Source: Nocardioides cynanchi
GTDB lineage: Bacteria; Actinomycetota; Actinomycetes; Propionibacteriales; Nocardioidaceae
DNA length: 64,000 nt
Direction of reading: 5' to 3'
Assembly: GCF_008761635.1 (NCBI RefSeq)
Contig: NZ_CP044344.1
Coordinates: 1,426,001-1,490,000, forward strand
Below are positions 16,787 through 27,618 of the stretch, piece after piece. Each line of letters begins with the position of its first letter. The first letter of the stretch is position 1. The notes under the pieces are model-generated. The model was given only the letters and a program-made list of their open reading frames with translations. It had not been told where the DNA came from and searched no databases. Made by a program: the position numbers and the translations under genes.

Positions 16787-18063
16787 CGCATGTTCCCGGT
16801 GTGGCCCAGCGAGTAGCGGCCGGGCTGGGGCCAGACCGCGATGCCGTGCGGGCTGCCGCCGACCGGGATCTTCGCGATCAGGTGCCCGGTGGCGGTGTCG
16901 AAGCCGTAGACGACGCCGTCGTTGCGGCCGGAGAGCCACAGGGTCCTCCCGTCGGCCGAGACCCCACCCATGTCGGGGCTGCCGCCGCCCGGGATCACCC
17001 AGGTGTCCACGATCTTGTTCGACGCCGGGTCCAGCACGCTGACCTCGCCGGCGCCCCGGTCGGAGACGTAGAGCCGGGTGCCGTCGCGGCTCGGGTAGAT
17101 GCCGTGCGGCATCCGCGGCATCCCGATCACCCCGACCTGCTTGAAGGTCTTCGCGTCGATCAGGCGCAGCTCGTTGGTGCCCATGTCCGCGACGTAGAAC
17201 GTCGTGCCGTCGGGCGAGATCCGGACGTCCTGCGGGACGCTCTTGCCCATCGTCATCGGGTCCGCGTGCGGAGCGGTCGGCTGCGGGTCGAAGTGGATCA
17301 CGCCCTCGACCTGGTGGCTCAGGGTGCCGATCTTGAGCAGCTCACCGGAGAACTCGCAAGTCACCACGAAGAAGCGGCCGTTGCCGGAGAAGTCGGCATG
17401 GTTGGGGCCCAGACAGCCCGGCTCCTTGAGGTCGTCGATGGTCTTCCACGTGTGCGGGTCGGCGAACCGGATCGTGTCGTACTCCTCGATCATCACCACC
17501 GCGGTCTTGCCGTCCGGCGTGAAGTAGAGGTTGTAGGGGCGCGGCATCGAGATCGCCCGGCCGCGCAGGCCGGTGCGGGGGTTGATCTCGATCAGCTGGT
17601 TGGCGACGCTGGAGTTGGTGTAGAGCGTCTTCAGGTCGTACGACGGCACGACGTGCTGGCTGAGGTAGCCGACCGGGATCACCCGGACGATCTGGTGGGT
17701 CCGCTGGCTGATCACGGTGACCGTGGAGCCGTCGGAGTCGGGCACGTAGAGCAGCTCCGGGTCGTGGCGGACCTGTGGGGACAGCATCCCGGCCCGGGTC
17801 TGGGAGTAGACGTCGTTGCCGACCACCGGTGGCATCCCGGGGAGCGGGTTGCGGAACGGAGGGGCGACGTACGCCTTGTTCGCCGAGCCCGTGGCCGTGG
17901 ACGTGTCGGGCGAGGAGGACGACGACGAGTGCGGTGACGTGGGCGGGCCGGCCCCCGGCGTCGGTCCGCCCGACGAGCCGCGCTGCAGCCCCCACAGGGT
18001 CAGCAGGACGACGCCGACGGCCAGGAATGCGGCGGCCGGGCGGGCAGCCTGCTTCCACGACAC
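16783..18063 (-). CDS. YVTN-repeat beta-propeller protein, membrane-anchored
   Basis: 426 aa. Seen: an N-terminal membrane segment (about 10-25, AAAFLAVGVVLLTLWGL), a Ser/Thr/Pro/Gly linker, and seven or so 40-residue repeats typical of the YVTN/lactonase-like propeller: LLYVPDSDGSTVTVI, RPYNLYFTPDGKTAVVMIE, DVRISPDGTTFYVADMGTN, PHGIYPSRDGTRLYVSDRG, VSADGRTLWLSGRNDG. Probably faces outward as a binding scaffold. The GTG start has GAGGAGAT about 9 nt upstream. First gene of a two-gene unit with the Kelch lipoprotein, with which it overlaps by 4 bp. Function unknown. Confidence 0.8.
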   Translation of the reverse strand: MSWKQAARPAAAFLAVGVVLLTLWGLQRGSSGGPTPGAGPPTSPHSSSSSSPDTSTATGSANKAYVAPPFRNPLPGMPPVVGNDVYSQTRAGMLSPQVRHDPELLYVPDSDGSTVTVISQRTHQIVRVIPVGYLSQHVVPSYDLKTLYTNSSVANQLIEINPRTGLRGRAISMPRPYNLYFTPDGKTAVVMIEEYDTIRFADPHTWKTIDDLKEPGCLGPNHADFSGNGRFFVVTCEFSGELLKIGTLSHQVEGVIHFDPQPTAPHADPMTMGKSVPQDVRISPDGTTFYVADMGTNELRLIDAKTFKQVGVIGMPRMPHGIYPSRDGTRLYVSDRGAGEVSVLDPASNKIVDTWVIPGGGSPDMGGVSADGRTLWLSGRNDGVVYGFDTATGHLIAKIPVGGSPHGIAVWPQPGRYSLGHTGNMR

Positions 18064-18181
18064 GCGACAATCTCCTCGAGGCTCTCGGACGGGCCTGCGG
18101 CCACGCTATCGGGAGCACCTGACCGTTGCCTGAACGACCCGCCCGGCCCTCCCCTTCCGGACGCCTCGGGGCACGCGCGGG

Positions 18182-19631
<1,450 letters not shown>

Positions 19632-19639
<8 letters not shown>

Positions 19640-22600
19640 GCAGCACCTCCATGACGCGCTTGTCGGCCTCGTCGTCGTCCAGCCCGTTCCGCAGCGCGTC
19701 GGCCCGGGCCTCGAGCACCCGGCGGTAGTCGCGCGGCATCACCTCGGTGAAGCGCGGCAGCGCGGCGGCCCAGTCGGCCAGCAGCGCCTCCGCGACCTCC
19801 GAGCCGGTCTCCTCGTGGTGACGCCGGACCAGCTCGCGCAGGTCGCCGGCCACCCCCTCGGGCACCGGCCCCAGCTCGACCAGCTCGCGGTTGACCCGCT
19901 GCTCCTTGAGGTCGAGCACGTACGCCGTACCACCGCTCATCCCGGCGGCCAGGTTGCGGCCGGTCTTGCCGAGCACGACCACCCGGCCTCCGGTCATGTA
20001 CTCACAGGCATGGTCGCCCACACCCTCGACCACGGCGGTGGCACCGGAGTTGCGCACGCAGAAGCGCTCCCCCACCCCGCCGCGCACGAAGATCTCGCCG
20101 GACGTCGCGCCGTACCCGATCACGTTGCCGGCGATGATCTGCTCCTGAGCCACGAAGCGGGCAGCGCGGTCCGGGCGGATCACCACGCGGCCACCGGACA
20201 GGCCCTTGCCGACGTAGTCGTTCGCGTCACCCTCGAGGCGCAGGGTGATGCCACGCGGCAGGAACGCGCCGAACGACTGGCCGGCCGAGCCGAGGAAGGT
20301 GAGGTCGATGGTGCCGTCGGGCAGCCCGTCCGCGCCGTACCGCTGGGTGACGCGGTGACCGAGCATGGTGCCGACCGTGCGGTTGACGTTGCGGACGGCG
20401 AGCTGTGCCCGGACCGGCTCCTCGCGTTCGAGCGCCGGCTCCGCGAGGGCGATCAGCTGGTTGTCGAGGGCCTTGGCCAGCCCGTGGTCCTGGGTGTGGA
20501 CCTGGCGCAGCGCCTGCCCGGCGAACTGCTCGCCGACCTCGGCGACGTGGAGGATCGGTGCCAGGTCGAGCCCGGACGCCTTCCAGTGGTCCACGGCGCG
20601 GTCGACGTCGAGGGTCGACACCTGGCCGATCGCCTCGTCCAGGGTGCGGAAGCCCAGCTCGGCGAGCAGCTCGCGCACCTCCTCGGCGATGTACTCGAAG
20701 AACGTGACCACGAACTCCGGCTTCCCGCTGAACCGCTGCCGCAGCACCGGGTTCTGCGTCGCCACCCCGACCGGGCAGGTGTCGAGGTGGCAGACCCGCA
20801 TCATGATGCAGCCGCTGACCACCAGCGGGGCGGTCGCGAAGCCGAACTCCTCGGCACCGAGCAGCGCCGCGACCACCACGTCGCGCCCGGTCTTGAGCTG
20901 GCCGTCGGTCTGTACGACGATCCGGTCGCGCAGCCCGTTGACCAGCAGCGTCTGCTGGGTCTCGGCCAGGCCGAGCTCCCACGGGCCGCCGGCGTGCTTG
21001 AGCGAGGTCATCGGCGCCGCGCCGGTCCCGCCGTCGTGCCCGGAGATCAGCACCACGTCGGCGTGGGCCTTCGAGACCCCGGCTGCGACCGTGCCGACCC
21101 CGACCTCGGCGACCAGCTTCACGTGCACCCGGGCCTGCGGGTTCGCGTTCTTGAGGTCGTGGATCAGCTGGGCGAGATCCTCGATGGAGTAGATGTCGTG
21201 GTGGGGTGGCGGGCTGATCAACCCCACCCCCGGCGTCGAGTGCCGGGTCTTGGCGACCCACGGGTAGACCTTGTTGCCCGGGAGCTGGCCGCCTTCACCG
21301 GGCTTGGCGCCCTGGGCCATCTTGATCTGGAGGTCGTCGGCGTTGGTCAGGTAGTCACTGGTGACCCCGAAGCGACCCGACGCCACCTGCTTGATCGAGC
21401 TGCGGCGTTCGGGGTCGTGCAGGCGGTCGGTGTCCTCGCCGCCCTCGCCGGTGTTGGACTTCGCCCCGATCCGGTTCATCGCGACCGCGAGCGTCTCGTG
21501 GGCCTCGCGGCTGATCGAGCCGTAGGACATCGCGCCCGTGGAGAACCGCTTCACGATCGACGAGACCGGCTCCACCTCCTCGAGCGGCACCGGCGGCCGC
21601 CCGGTGTCTGCGGCCTGCTTGAACCGGAACAGCCCGCGCAGGGTCATCAGCCGCTCCGACTGCTCGTCGACGCGGGAGGTGTACTGCTTGAACACGTCGT
21701 AGCGCCCGGTGCGGGTCGCGTGCTGCAGCCGGAACACGGTCTCGGGGTCGAACAGGTGCGGCTCGCCGTCGCGCCGCCACTGGTACTCACCGCCGACCGC
21801 GAGCTCGCGGTGGGCGGGGCTGATCCCGCCGCGGGGGTACGCCGTGCCGTGGCGCCGGGCGACCTCCTCGGCCAGGGTGTCCAGCTCGATCCCGCCCAGC
21901 TTGGAGGTGGTGCCGGTGAAGTACTTGTCGACCAGCTCCTGGGACAGGCCCACCGCCTCGAACGTCTGGGCGCCGGTGTAGGAGGCGACCGTCGAGATGC
22001 CCATCTTGGACATCACCTTGAGCACGCCCTTGCCCAGGCCCTTGATCAGGTTCTTGACCGCGGCCTCGGGCTCGACGGTGACGTAGTAGCCGTCGCGGGC
22101 GAGGTCCTCGACCGACTCCATGGCGAGGTAGGGGTTGACCGCCGCGGCGCCGTACCCGATCAGGAGCGCGACGTGGTGCACCTCGCGGACGTCGCCGGCC
22201 TCGATCACCAGCCCGACCTGGGTGCGGGTCTTCTCCCGGACGAGGTGGTGGTGGACGGCTCCGGTGAGGAGCAGCGACGGGATCGGCGCCAGCTCGGCGG
22301 TGCAGTGCCGGTCGGAGAGCACGATCACCCGGGCGCCGTCGGCGATCGCCGCGGACACCTCCGCGCAGATCTCGTCGAGCCGGCGGGCCATTGCGGGACC
22401 GCCGCCCTCGACCTCGTAGAGCCCGCGGCTGACGTGGGTGATGAAGCCGGGCATGTCACCGTCGCGGTTGATGTGCCGGATCTTGGCGAGGTCGTCGTTG
22501 TCGAAGACCGGGAACGGGAGCACGATCTGCCGGCAGGCGGCGGGCGTCGGGTCGAGCAGGTTGGCCTCGGGACCGATGGTGCCGCCCAGGGAGGTCACCA

Positions 22601-24182
22601 GCTCCTCGCGGATCGCGTCGAGGGGCGGGTTGGTGACCTGGGCGAACATCTGCGCGAAGTAGTCGAACAGCAGCCGTGGCTTGTCACTGAGAGCCGCGAT
22701 CGGGGTGTCGGTGCCCATCGAGCCGAGCGCCTCGACCCCGGAGTTGGCCATCGGGGTGAGCAGGACCCGGAGCTCCTCCTGGGTGTAGCCGAACACCTGC
22801 TGGCGGCGGGTCACCGAGGAGTGGGTGTGCACGATGTGCTCGCGCTCGGGGATGTCGTCGAGGTGGATCAGGCCGGCGTGCAGCCACTCGGCGTACGGGT
22901 GCTCGGCGGCCAGCTCGCCCTTGATCTCCTCGTCCTCGACGATCCGGTGCTCGTCGGTGTCGACCAGGAACATCCGGCCCGGCTGGAGCCGGCCCTTGCG
23001 GACGATGGTCGCGGGGTCGAGGTCGAGCACGCCGACCTCGGAGGCGAGCACCACCAGTCCGTCCTCGGTGACCCAGTAGCGGCTGGGTCGCAGGCCGTTG
23101 CGGTCGAGGACGGCGCCGATCTGCGAGCCGTCGGTGAAGACCACGCACGCGGGGCCGTCCCACGGCTCCATCAGGGAGGAGTGGAAGGCGTAGAACGCCT
23201 TGCGCTCGGCGTCCATCTCCTGGTGGTTCTCCCAGGCCTCCGGGATCATCATCAGCACGGCGTGGGGCAGGCTGCGGCCGCCCATGTGCAGGAGCTCGAG
23301 CACCTCGTCGAAGCTGGCCGAGTCGGAGGCGCCCGGGGTGCAGATCGGGAACAGCCGGTCGAGGTCCCCGGGGATCAGGTCGGAGTCGAGCAGGGCCTCG
23401 CGGGCCCGCATCCAGTTCCGGTTGCCCATCACGGTGTTGATCTCGCCGTTGTGGGCGATGTAGCGGAACGGGTGGGCCAGCGGCCAGCTGGGGAAGGTGT
23501 TGGTCGAGAAACGGGAGTGCACCACCGCCAGCGCGGAGGTCACCCGGTCGTCGGTCAGGTCGGGGAAGAAGTGGTCGAGCTGATCGGTGGTGAGCATGCC
23601 CTTGTAGAGCAGTGTGCGGGTGCTCAGGGAGCCGAAGTAGACCTCCGCCTCACGCTCGGCCCGCTTGCGCAGGCAGAACGCCATCCGCTCCAGCGCCATC
23701 CCGGTCAGCCGGGGGCCGGCGGCCGCGACGAAGAGCTGGCTGAACAGCGGCATCACGCCCCGCGCGGTCGCCCCGAGCAGGTCGGGGTCGACCGGCAGGT
23801 CGCGCCAGCCGAGGACGATCAGGCCCTCCTCGTCGGCGAGCTCCTCGACCCGCTGCCGGGTCTTGGCCACCCGGTCGCCGTCACCCTCCAGGAACGCCGT
23901 GCCGACGGCGTACGAGCCGGGACCGGGGAGGTCGAAGTCGACGACCTCGGCCAGGAACGCGTGCGGGACCTGGAGCAGGATGCCGGCGCCGTCGCCGGAG
24001 TTGGCCTCCGCGCCGGCCGCGCCGCGGTGGTCGAGGTTGCGCAGGGCGGTGAGCGCCTTGGCCACGATCTCGTGGCTGGCCTCCCCGGTCAGGGTGGCGA
24101 CGAAGGCCACGCCGCAGGCGTCGTGCTCGAAGCGCGGGTCGTAGAGACCCTGGGCGGGCGGGCCAGCGTGAAGTCCGCTCAT
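19632..24182 (-). CDS. gltB: Glutamate synthase large (alpha) subunit
   Basis: 1516 aa; makes two glutamates from glutamine and 2-oxoglutarate. Seen: an N-terminal class II amidotransferase domain with the nucleophile Cys23 ([10 protein letters not shown]) after a short propeptide, as usual for GltB; a central domain; the FMN/2-oxoglutarate synthase domain with [18 protein letters not shown] and [19 protein letters not shown]; a 3Fe-4S cluster site [19 protein letters not shown]; and the C-terminal GXGXG-type beta-helix (about 1250-1480). The start has GGGAG about 9 nt upstream. Divergent from the cyclase-like gene across a 270-bp spacer holding a palindrome. Confidence 0.98.
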
Positions 24183-24283
24183 CGACCGGTGCTCCCGTCG
24201 TCAGTGCCCGCACGGTGTCCGGGGCGGGCTGGCAAGGCGGTGGCAGGGGACGGCGTTGGCCCAAGCGCGGTCAGGCTACCAAG

Positions 24284-24298
24284 CGGTACGCCGTACCG
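24284..24298. promoter_or_regulatory. Palindrome upstream of gltB
   Basis: CGGTACG-C-CGTACCG: two perfect 7-bp arms around one base, about 100 bp before gltB. A TAGCCT box follows on the minus strand (24279-24274), so the palindrome would lie just upstream of a gltB -10. It may be an operator. The rest of the 24183-24442 spacer shows nothing else convincing. Confidence 0.35.
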
Positions 24299-24442
24299 GC
24301 CGTCCCTTCTTGCCCTGCGGACAGGCGCTGTCGGAATCGTCGGTTCACCGGCGCGCGCGCTCACCGGGCGTGGCAAGGGCCGAGAGGAGTGATGGGCGCG
24401 CTGCCCGGGTGACGGAGGTGACCTGGAGGCCACGCCCGTGGG

Positions 24443-24448
24443 CATAAT
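24443..24448 (+). promoter_or_regulatory. -10 box of the cyclase-like gene, leaderless
   Basis: CATAAT, 7 nt before the ATG at 24456. It competes with an alternative GTG start at 24438 that has GGAGG 8 nt upstream (24425-24429). Confidence 0.4.
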
Positions 24449-24455
24449 GGCCGCC

Positions 24456-25277
24456 ATGTCGGGACTCCCCAGTGGAACGGTCACGTTCCTCTTCAGCGAC
24501 ATCGAGGGCTCGACGTCGTTGCTCAAGGCGCTCGGCGACGGCTACGGCGACGTGCTCGACACGCATCGACGGCTGATGCGCACCAGCTTCCACGACCTGG
24601 GAGGCGTCGAGATCGACACCCAGGGCGACGCCTTCTTCTTCGCGTTCCCACGAGCCCGCGACGCGGTCGCCGCAGCGGTGGAGGCACAGCGCCTCCACGC
24701 GGTGGAGGAATGGCCCGAGGAACGGCCGGTCCGGGTCCGGATGGGCCTGCACACGGGCGAGCCCGCCATGGGCAGCGAGGGCTACCTCGGCATCGACGTG
24801 GTGCGCGCCGCACGGCTCTGCACGGTGGGGCGCGGCGGCCAGGTGCTCCTGTCGGAGACCACGCGGGCCCTCGTCGGAGGCACCCTCCCGGACGGGGTCT
24901 CGGTTCACGCTCTCGGGGAGCGGCAGCTCAAGGACATCGACGAGCCGGAGCGGATCTTCGAGCTGGCCATCGAGGGCGCCGCGAGCCCGGAGGCTGCCCC
25001 GGCAGTCGCCGAAGCGCCGCCGGCGCCGGCTGAGGCACCTGCCGCCGCGCCGCCACCGTGGCCCCCGACCGACGAGCAGCCCTCGCGCACGGCCGACTTC
25101 GGCGCTCGGCTGGTCGAGCAGATCCAGGATCACGTACGACAAGTGATCGAGAACCCCCTGCAGCGCACGCGCTCCCAGGCCGACAGCCTCGCCGAGCGGG
25201 TCGCCGAGAAGCCGGCGACCATCACCGAGAAGCTCGACCACAAGCCCCGCAACCAGCGGGTGACCGGCTGGCTCTGA
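24456..25277 (+). CDS. Class III adenylate/guanylate cyclase-like protein
   Basis: 273 aa from the ATG at 24456 (279 if the in-frame GTG at 24438 is used). Seen: the cyclase catalytic core in the first ~170 residues: SGTVTFLFSDIEGSTSLL (first metal Asp), GVEIDTQGDAFFFAF (second metal Asp), RVRMGLHTGEPA, GYLGIDVVRAARLC and GRGGQVLLSETT. In the GIDVVRAAR stretch the transition-state Asn of classical cyclases is replaced by Val, while the Arg is kept. It is followed by a Pro/Ala-rich linker and an amphipathic C-terminal tail with repeated LVEQ/LAERV-type helices. Whether it makes cAMP is uncertain. The leaderless start is favoured because the family begins at LPSGTVTFLF. Confidence 0.82.
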   Translation: MSGLPSGTVTFLFSDIEGSTSLLKALGDGYGDVLDTHRRLMRTSFHDLGGVEIDTQGDAFFFAFPRARDAVAAAVEAQRLHAVEEWPEERPVRVRMGLHTGEPAMGSEGYLGIDVVRAARLCTVGRGGQVLLSETTRALVGGTLPDGVSVHALGERQLKDIDEPERIFELAIEGAASPEAAPAVAEAPPAPAEAPAAAPPPWPPTDEQPSRTADFGARLVEQIQDHVRQVIENPLQRTRSQADSLAERVAEKPATITEKLDHKPRNQRVTGWL

Positions 25278-25281
25278 CCGG

Positions 25282-26220
25282 TCAGGGACCCGGATCGGTG
25301 GGGCCGTCCCGCATCTCCTCGCCGTCCGGGTCGGGCGTGAGGATCGGCTCGGACACGTCGGCGGCCGCGGCCCGGTCGGCGGCGAGCCGCCGCTCGGTGT
25401 AGACCACGGTCTCACGGTCGGGGTGCCGGCGGCCGGCGACGACGAAGTACACCGCCGCCAGCACGAACAGCACGATCGAGGTCCAGACGTTGAGGCGCAG
25501 CCCGAGCACGTGCTGATACTCCACGTTGTCGATGCGCAGGGTCTCGATCCACCCGCGGCCGGCCGTGTACGCCATCACGTAGAGCGCCATCACCCGACCG
25601 TGGCCGAGCTTCCAGCGGCGGTCGGCCCAGAGCACGAACCCGAAGGCGCCGAGGTCCCAGATGGACTCGTAGAGGAACGTCGGCTGGAAGGTGGCGTACT
25701 GCTCGTAGCCGGGCGGGCGGTTGGCGACGTCGATCTTCAACGCCCACGGCTCGGTGGACGGCTTGCCGAACAGCTCCTGGTTGAACCAGTTGCCCCAGCG
25801 GCCCATCGCCTGTGCGACCAGCAGGCCCGGGGCCATCGCGTCGATCACGGGCGGTACCCGGATCCCCTTGCGCCGGGCCCCGATCCACACGCCGACGCCG
25901 CCGAGGGCGATGGCGCCCCAGATGCCCAGCCCCCCGCGCCAGATGTACAGGGCGTCGATCGGCTGCCGGCCGGCGCCGAAGTAGAGGTCGTGGTCGGTGA
26001 TCACGTGGTAGATCCGGCCGCCGACCACGCCGAACGGCACGGCCCACAGCGCCAGGTCGGAGACCTCGCCCTTGAGGCCACCACGCAGCACCCAGCGGCG
26101 CTCACCGATCCAGATCGCCGCCACGATCCCGGCGATGATGCACAGCGCGTAGCCGCGCAGGGGCAGGGGACCGAGGTACCAGACGCCCTGCGAGGGGCTG
26201 GGGATGAACAGGGTGGTCAC
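25282..26220 (-). CDS. lgt: Prolipoprotein diacylglyceryl transferase
   Basis: 312 aa; moves diacylglycerol onto the lipobox Cys of prelipoproteins in the cytoplasmic membrane, the first step of lipoprotein maturation. Seen: about seven membrane helices, GPLPLRGYALCIIAGIVAAI (the essential Arg/His region of the first helices), PFGVVGGRIYHVITDH, and the Lgt signature GRWGNWFNQELFG. The hydrophilic C-terminal tail (about 50 residues) is an extension common in actinobacteria. The frame is open far upstream, but the GTG at 26220 has AGGA 6 nt before it and gives the normal N-terminus (TTLFIPSPSQGVWYLG). Last gene of the trp unit. Confidence 0.95.
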   Translation of the reverse strand: MTTLFIPSPSQGVWYLGPLPLRGYALCIIAGIVAAIWIGERRWVLRGGLKGEVSDLALWAVPFGVVGGRIYHVITDHDLYFGAGRQPIDALYIWRGGLGIWGAIALGGVGVWIGARRKGIRVPPVIDAMAPGLLVAQAMGRWGNWFNQELFGKPSTEPWALKIDVANRPPGYEQYATFQPTFLYESIWDLGAFGFVLWADRRWKLGHGRVMALYVMAYTAGRGWIETLRIDNVEYQHVLGLRLNVWTSIVLFVLAAVYFVVAGRRHPDRETVVYTERRLAADRAAAADVSEPILTPDPDGEEMRDGPTDPGP

Positions 26221-26228
26221 GGTTGTCC

Positions 26229-26831
26229 TCAGGAGAGCAGCTGGTGGATGTCGTGCGCGAACTCGGGAGCGGTGGTCCCGAGCGTCCAGACCACCGGCAC
26301 GGTGTGCTTGCCGTCCATGCCGAGGACCTGGGTGCCGTGGGTCATGTCGTAGCCGCCGCTGGGCAGGCGGTTGCCCTTCTCGACCGGTACGCCGACCTGC
26401 CGGGCGACCTTCAGGATCCTCGGCAGCGGGCCGGTCAAGCCGGTGAACTGCGGGTCGAACCGGTCGAGCCAGGCCCGGATCACCGGGCCGGTGTCGCGGG
26501 CCGGGTCGGTGGTCACGAAGACCACCCGAACCGCGGCGCGGTCCGCGTCGTCGAGCTGGTTGACCGCTGACGCCAGCGTCGCCATGGTCGTCGGGCACTC
26601 GTCGGGGCAGTGGGTGTAGCCGAAGAAGATCAGGGTCAGCCGCTTGCCGCTGCTCGTCAGAGAGGTGGTCGCGCCGCTGGTGTCGGTGAGCCGGGTGCCG
26701 GGCACGTGATACGGCGTGTGCAGCTCGGCGCCGGAGAACGTGCTGGCCGAGCTCTTCGCACAGGACGCCAGCACGAGGGCGACCAGCGGGACCACGAGCA
26801 GCAGCCCGATCCCCCGGCGCGTCCTAGCCAC
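26229..26831 (-). CDS. SCO1/SenC-like thioredoxin-fold lipoprotein
   Basis: 200 aa. Seen: a signal peptide with lipobox VLASC (Cys24), then a thioredoxin-like domain with the copper-binding motif CPDEC (Cys75 and Cys79 in FFGYTHCPDECPTTM) and a distal His in MDGKHTVPVVW. SCO proteins deliver copper to the CuA site of cytochrome c oxidase or act as thiol-disulfide reductases outside the membrane. The GTG start overlaps the trpA stop by 8 bp, so it is co-transcribed with trp genes, with no obvious link to tryptophan. Lgt, encoded just downstream, would lipidate it. Confidence 0.9.
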   Translation of the reverse strand: MARTRRGIGLLLVVPLVALVLASCAKSSASTFSGAELHTPYHVPGTRLTDTSGATTSLTSSGKRLTLIFFGYTHCPDECPTTMATLASAVNQLDDADRAAVRVVFVTTDPARDTGPVIRAWLDRFDPQFTGLTGPLPRILKVARQVGVPVEKGNRLPSGGYDMTHGTQVLGMDGKHTVPVVWTLGTTAPEFAHDIHQLLS

Positions 26832-27618
26832 GGCGTACGCCCGCGGCCAGGTCCTCGGTGAGGCGGCGCAGCGCCGCGAGCCCGCCGGCCCGGTCGTCGT
26901 GGTCGAGGAGGCAGCGGACGAACGCGGAGCCGACGATCACCCCGTCGGCGTACGCCGCGACCTCGGCCGCCTGCTCACCGTTGCTGACCCCGATCCCGAC
27001 GCCGATCGGGAGGTCGGTGGTCGCCCGGGTGCGCTCGACCAGGGGCCCGGCCAGGTCGCTGGAGGCGGCGCGGGCACCGGTCACGCCCATCACCGCGGCG
27101 GCGTAGACGAAGCCACGGCACGCGGCCGTGGTCATCGCGATCCGCTCGTCGGTCGAGGACGGCGCCACCAGGAAGATCTTGTCGAGGTCGTGCTGGTCGG
27201 CGGCGGCGATCCAGCCGCCGGCGCTGTCGGGGGTGAGGTCGGGTGTGATCAGGCCGGCTCCCCCGGCCGAGGCGAGATCGGCGGCGAACCGCGCAACGCC
27301 GTACCGCTCGACGGGGTTCCAGTAGGTCATCACCACGGTCGGGGTGCCGGTCGCCGCCACCGCCTCGACCGTGCGCAGCACGTCGCTGATCCGGACGCCG
27401 CCCTCGAGGGCCCGCTGGGCCGCCGCCTGGATGGTCGGGCCGTCCATCACCGGGTCGCTGTAGGGCAGGCCGACCTCGATCACGTCGCAGCCCGCGTCGA
27501 CCAGGGTGCGGATCGCCTCGATGCCGCCCTCGACGTCGGGGAAGCCGGCCGGCAGATAGCCGACCAGCGCCGCCCGGTCGTCGGCCCGGGCCTTCTCGAA
27601 GGCCGTGGAGACGCTCAC
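26824..27618 (-). CDS. trpA: Tryptophan synthase alpha subunit
   Basis: 264 aa; splits indole-3-glycerol phosphate into indole and glyceraldehyde-3-phosphate. Seen: [19 protein letters not shown] at the N-terminus, catalytic Glu in [20 protein letters not shown] (Glu and Asp of this strand), catalytic Asp in [14 protein letters not shown], and the phosphate loop [16 protein letters not shown]. Starts with an ATGA overlap with the trpB stop. Indole is channelled to TrpB. Confidence 0.97.
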   Translation of the reverse strand: MSVSTAFEKARADDRAALVGYLPAGFPDVEGGIEAIRTLVDAGCDVIEVGLPYSDPVMDGPTIQAAAQRALEGGVRISDVLRTVEAVAATGTPTVVMTYWNPVERYGVARFAADLASAGGAGLITPDLTPDSAGGWIAAADQHDLDKIFLVAPSSTDERIAMTTAACRGFVYAAAVMGVTGARAASSDLAGPLVERTRATTDLPIGVGIGVSNGEQAAEVAAYADGVIVGSAFVRCLLDHDDRAGGLAALRRLTEDLAAGVRRG

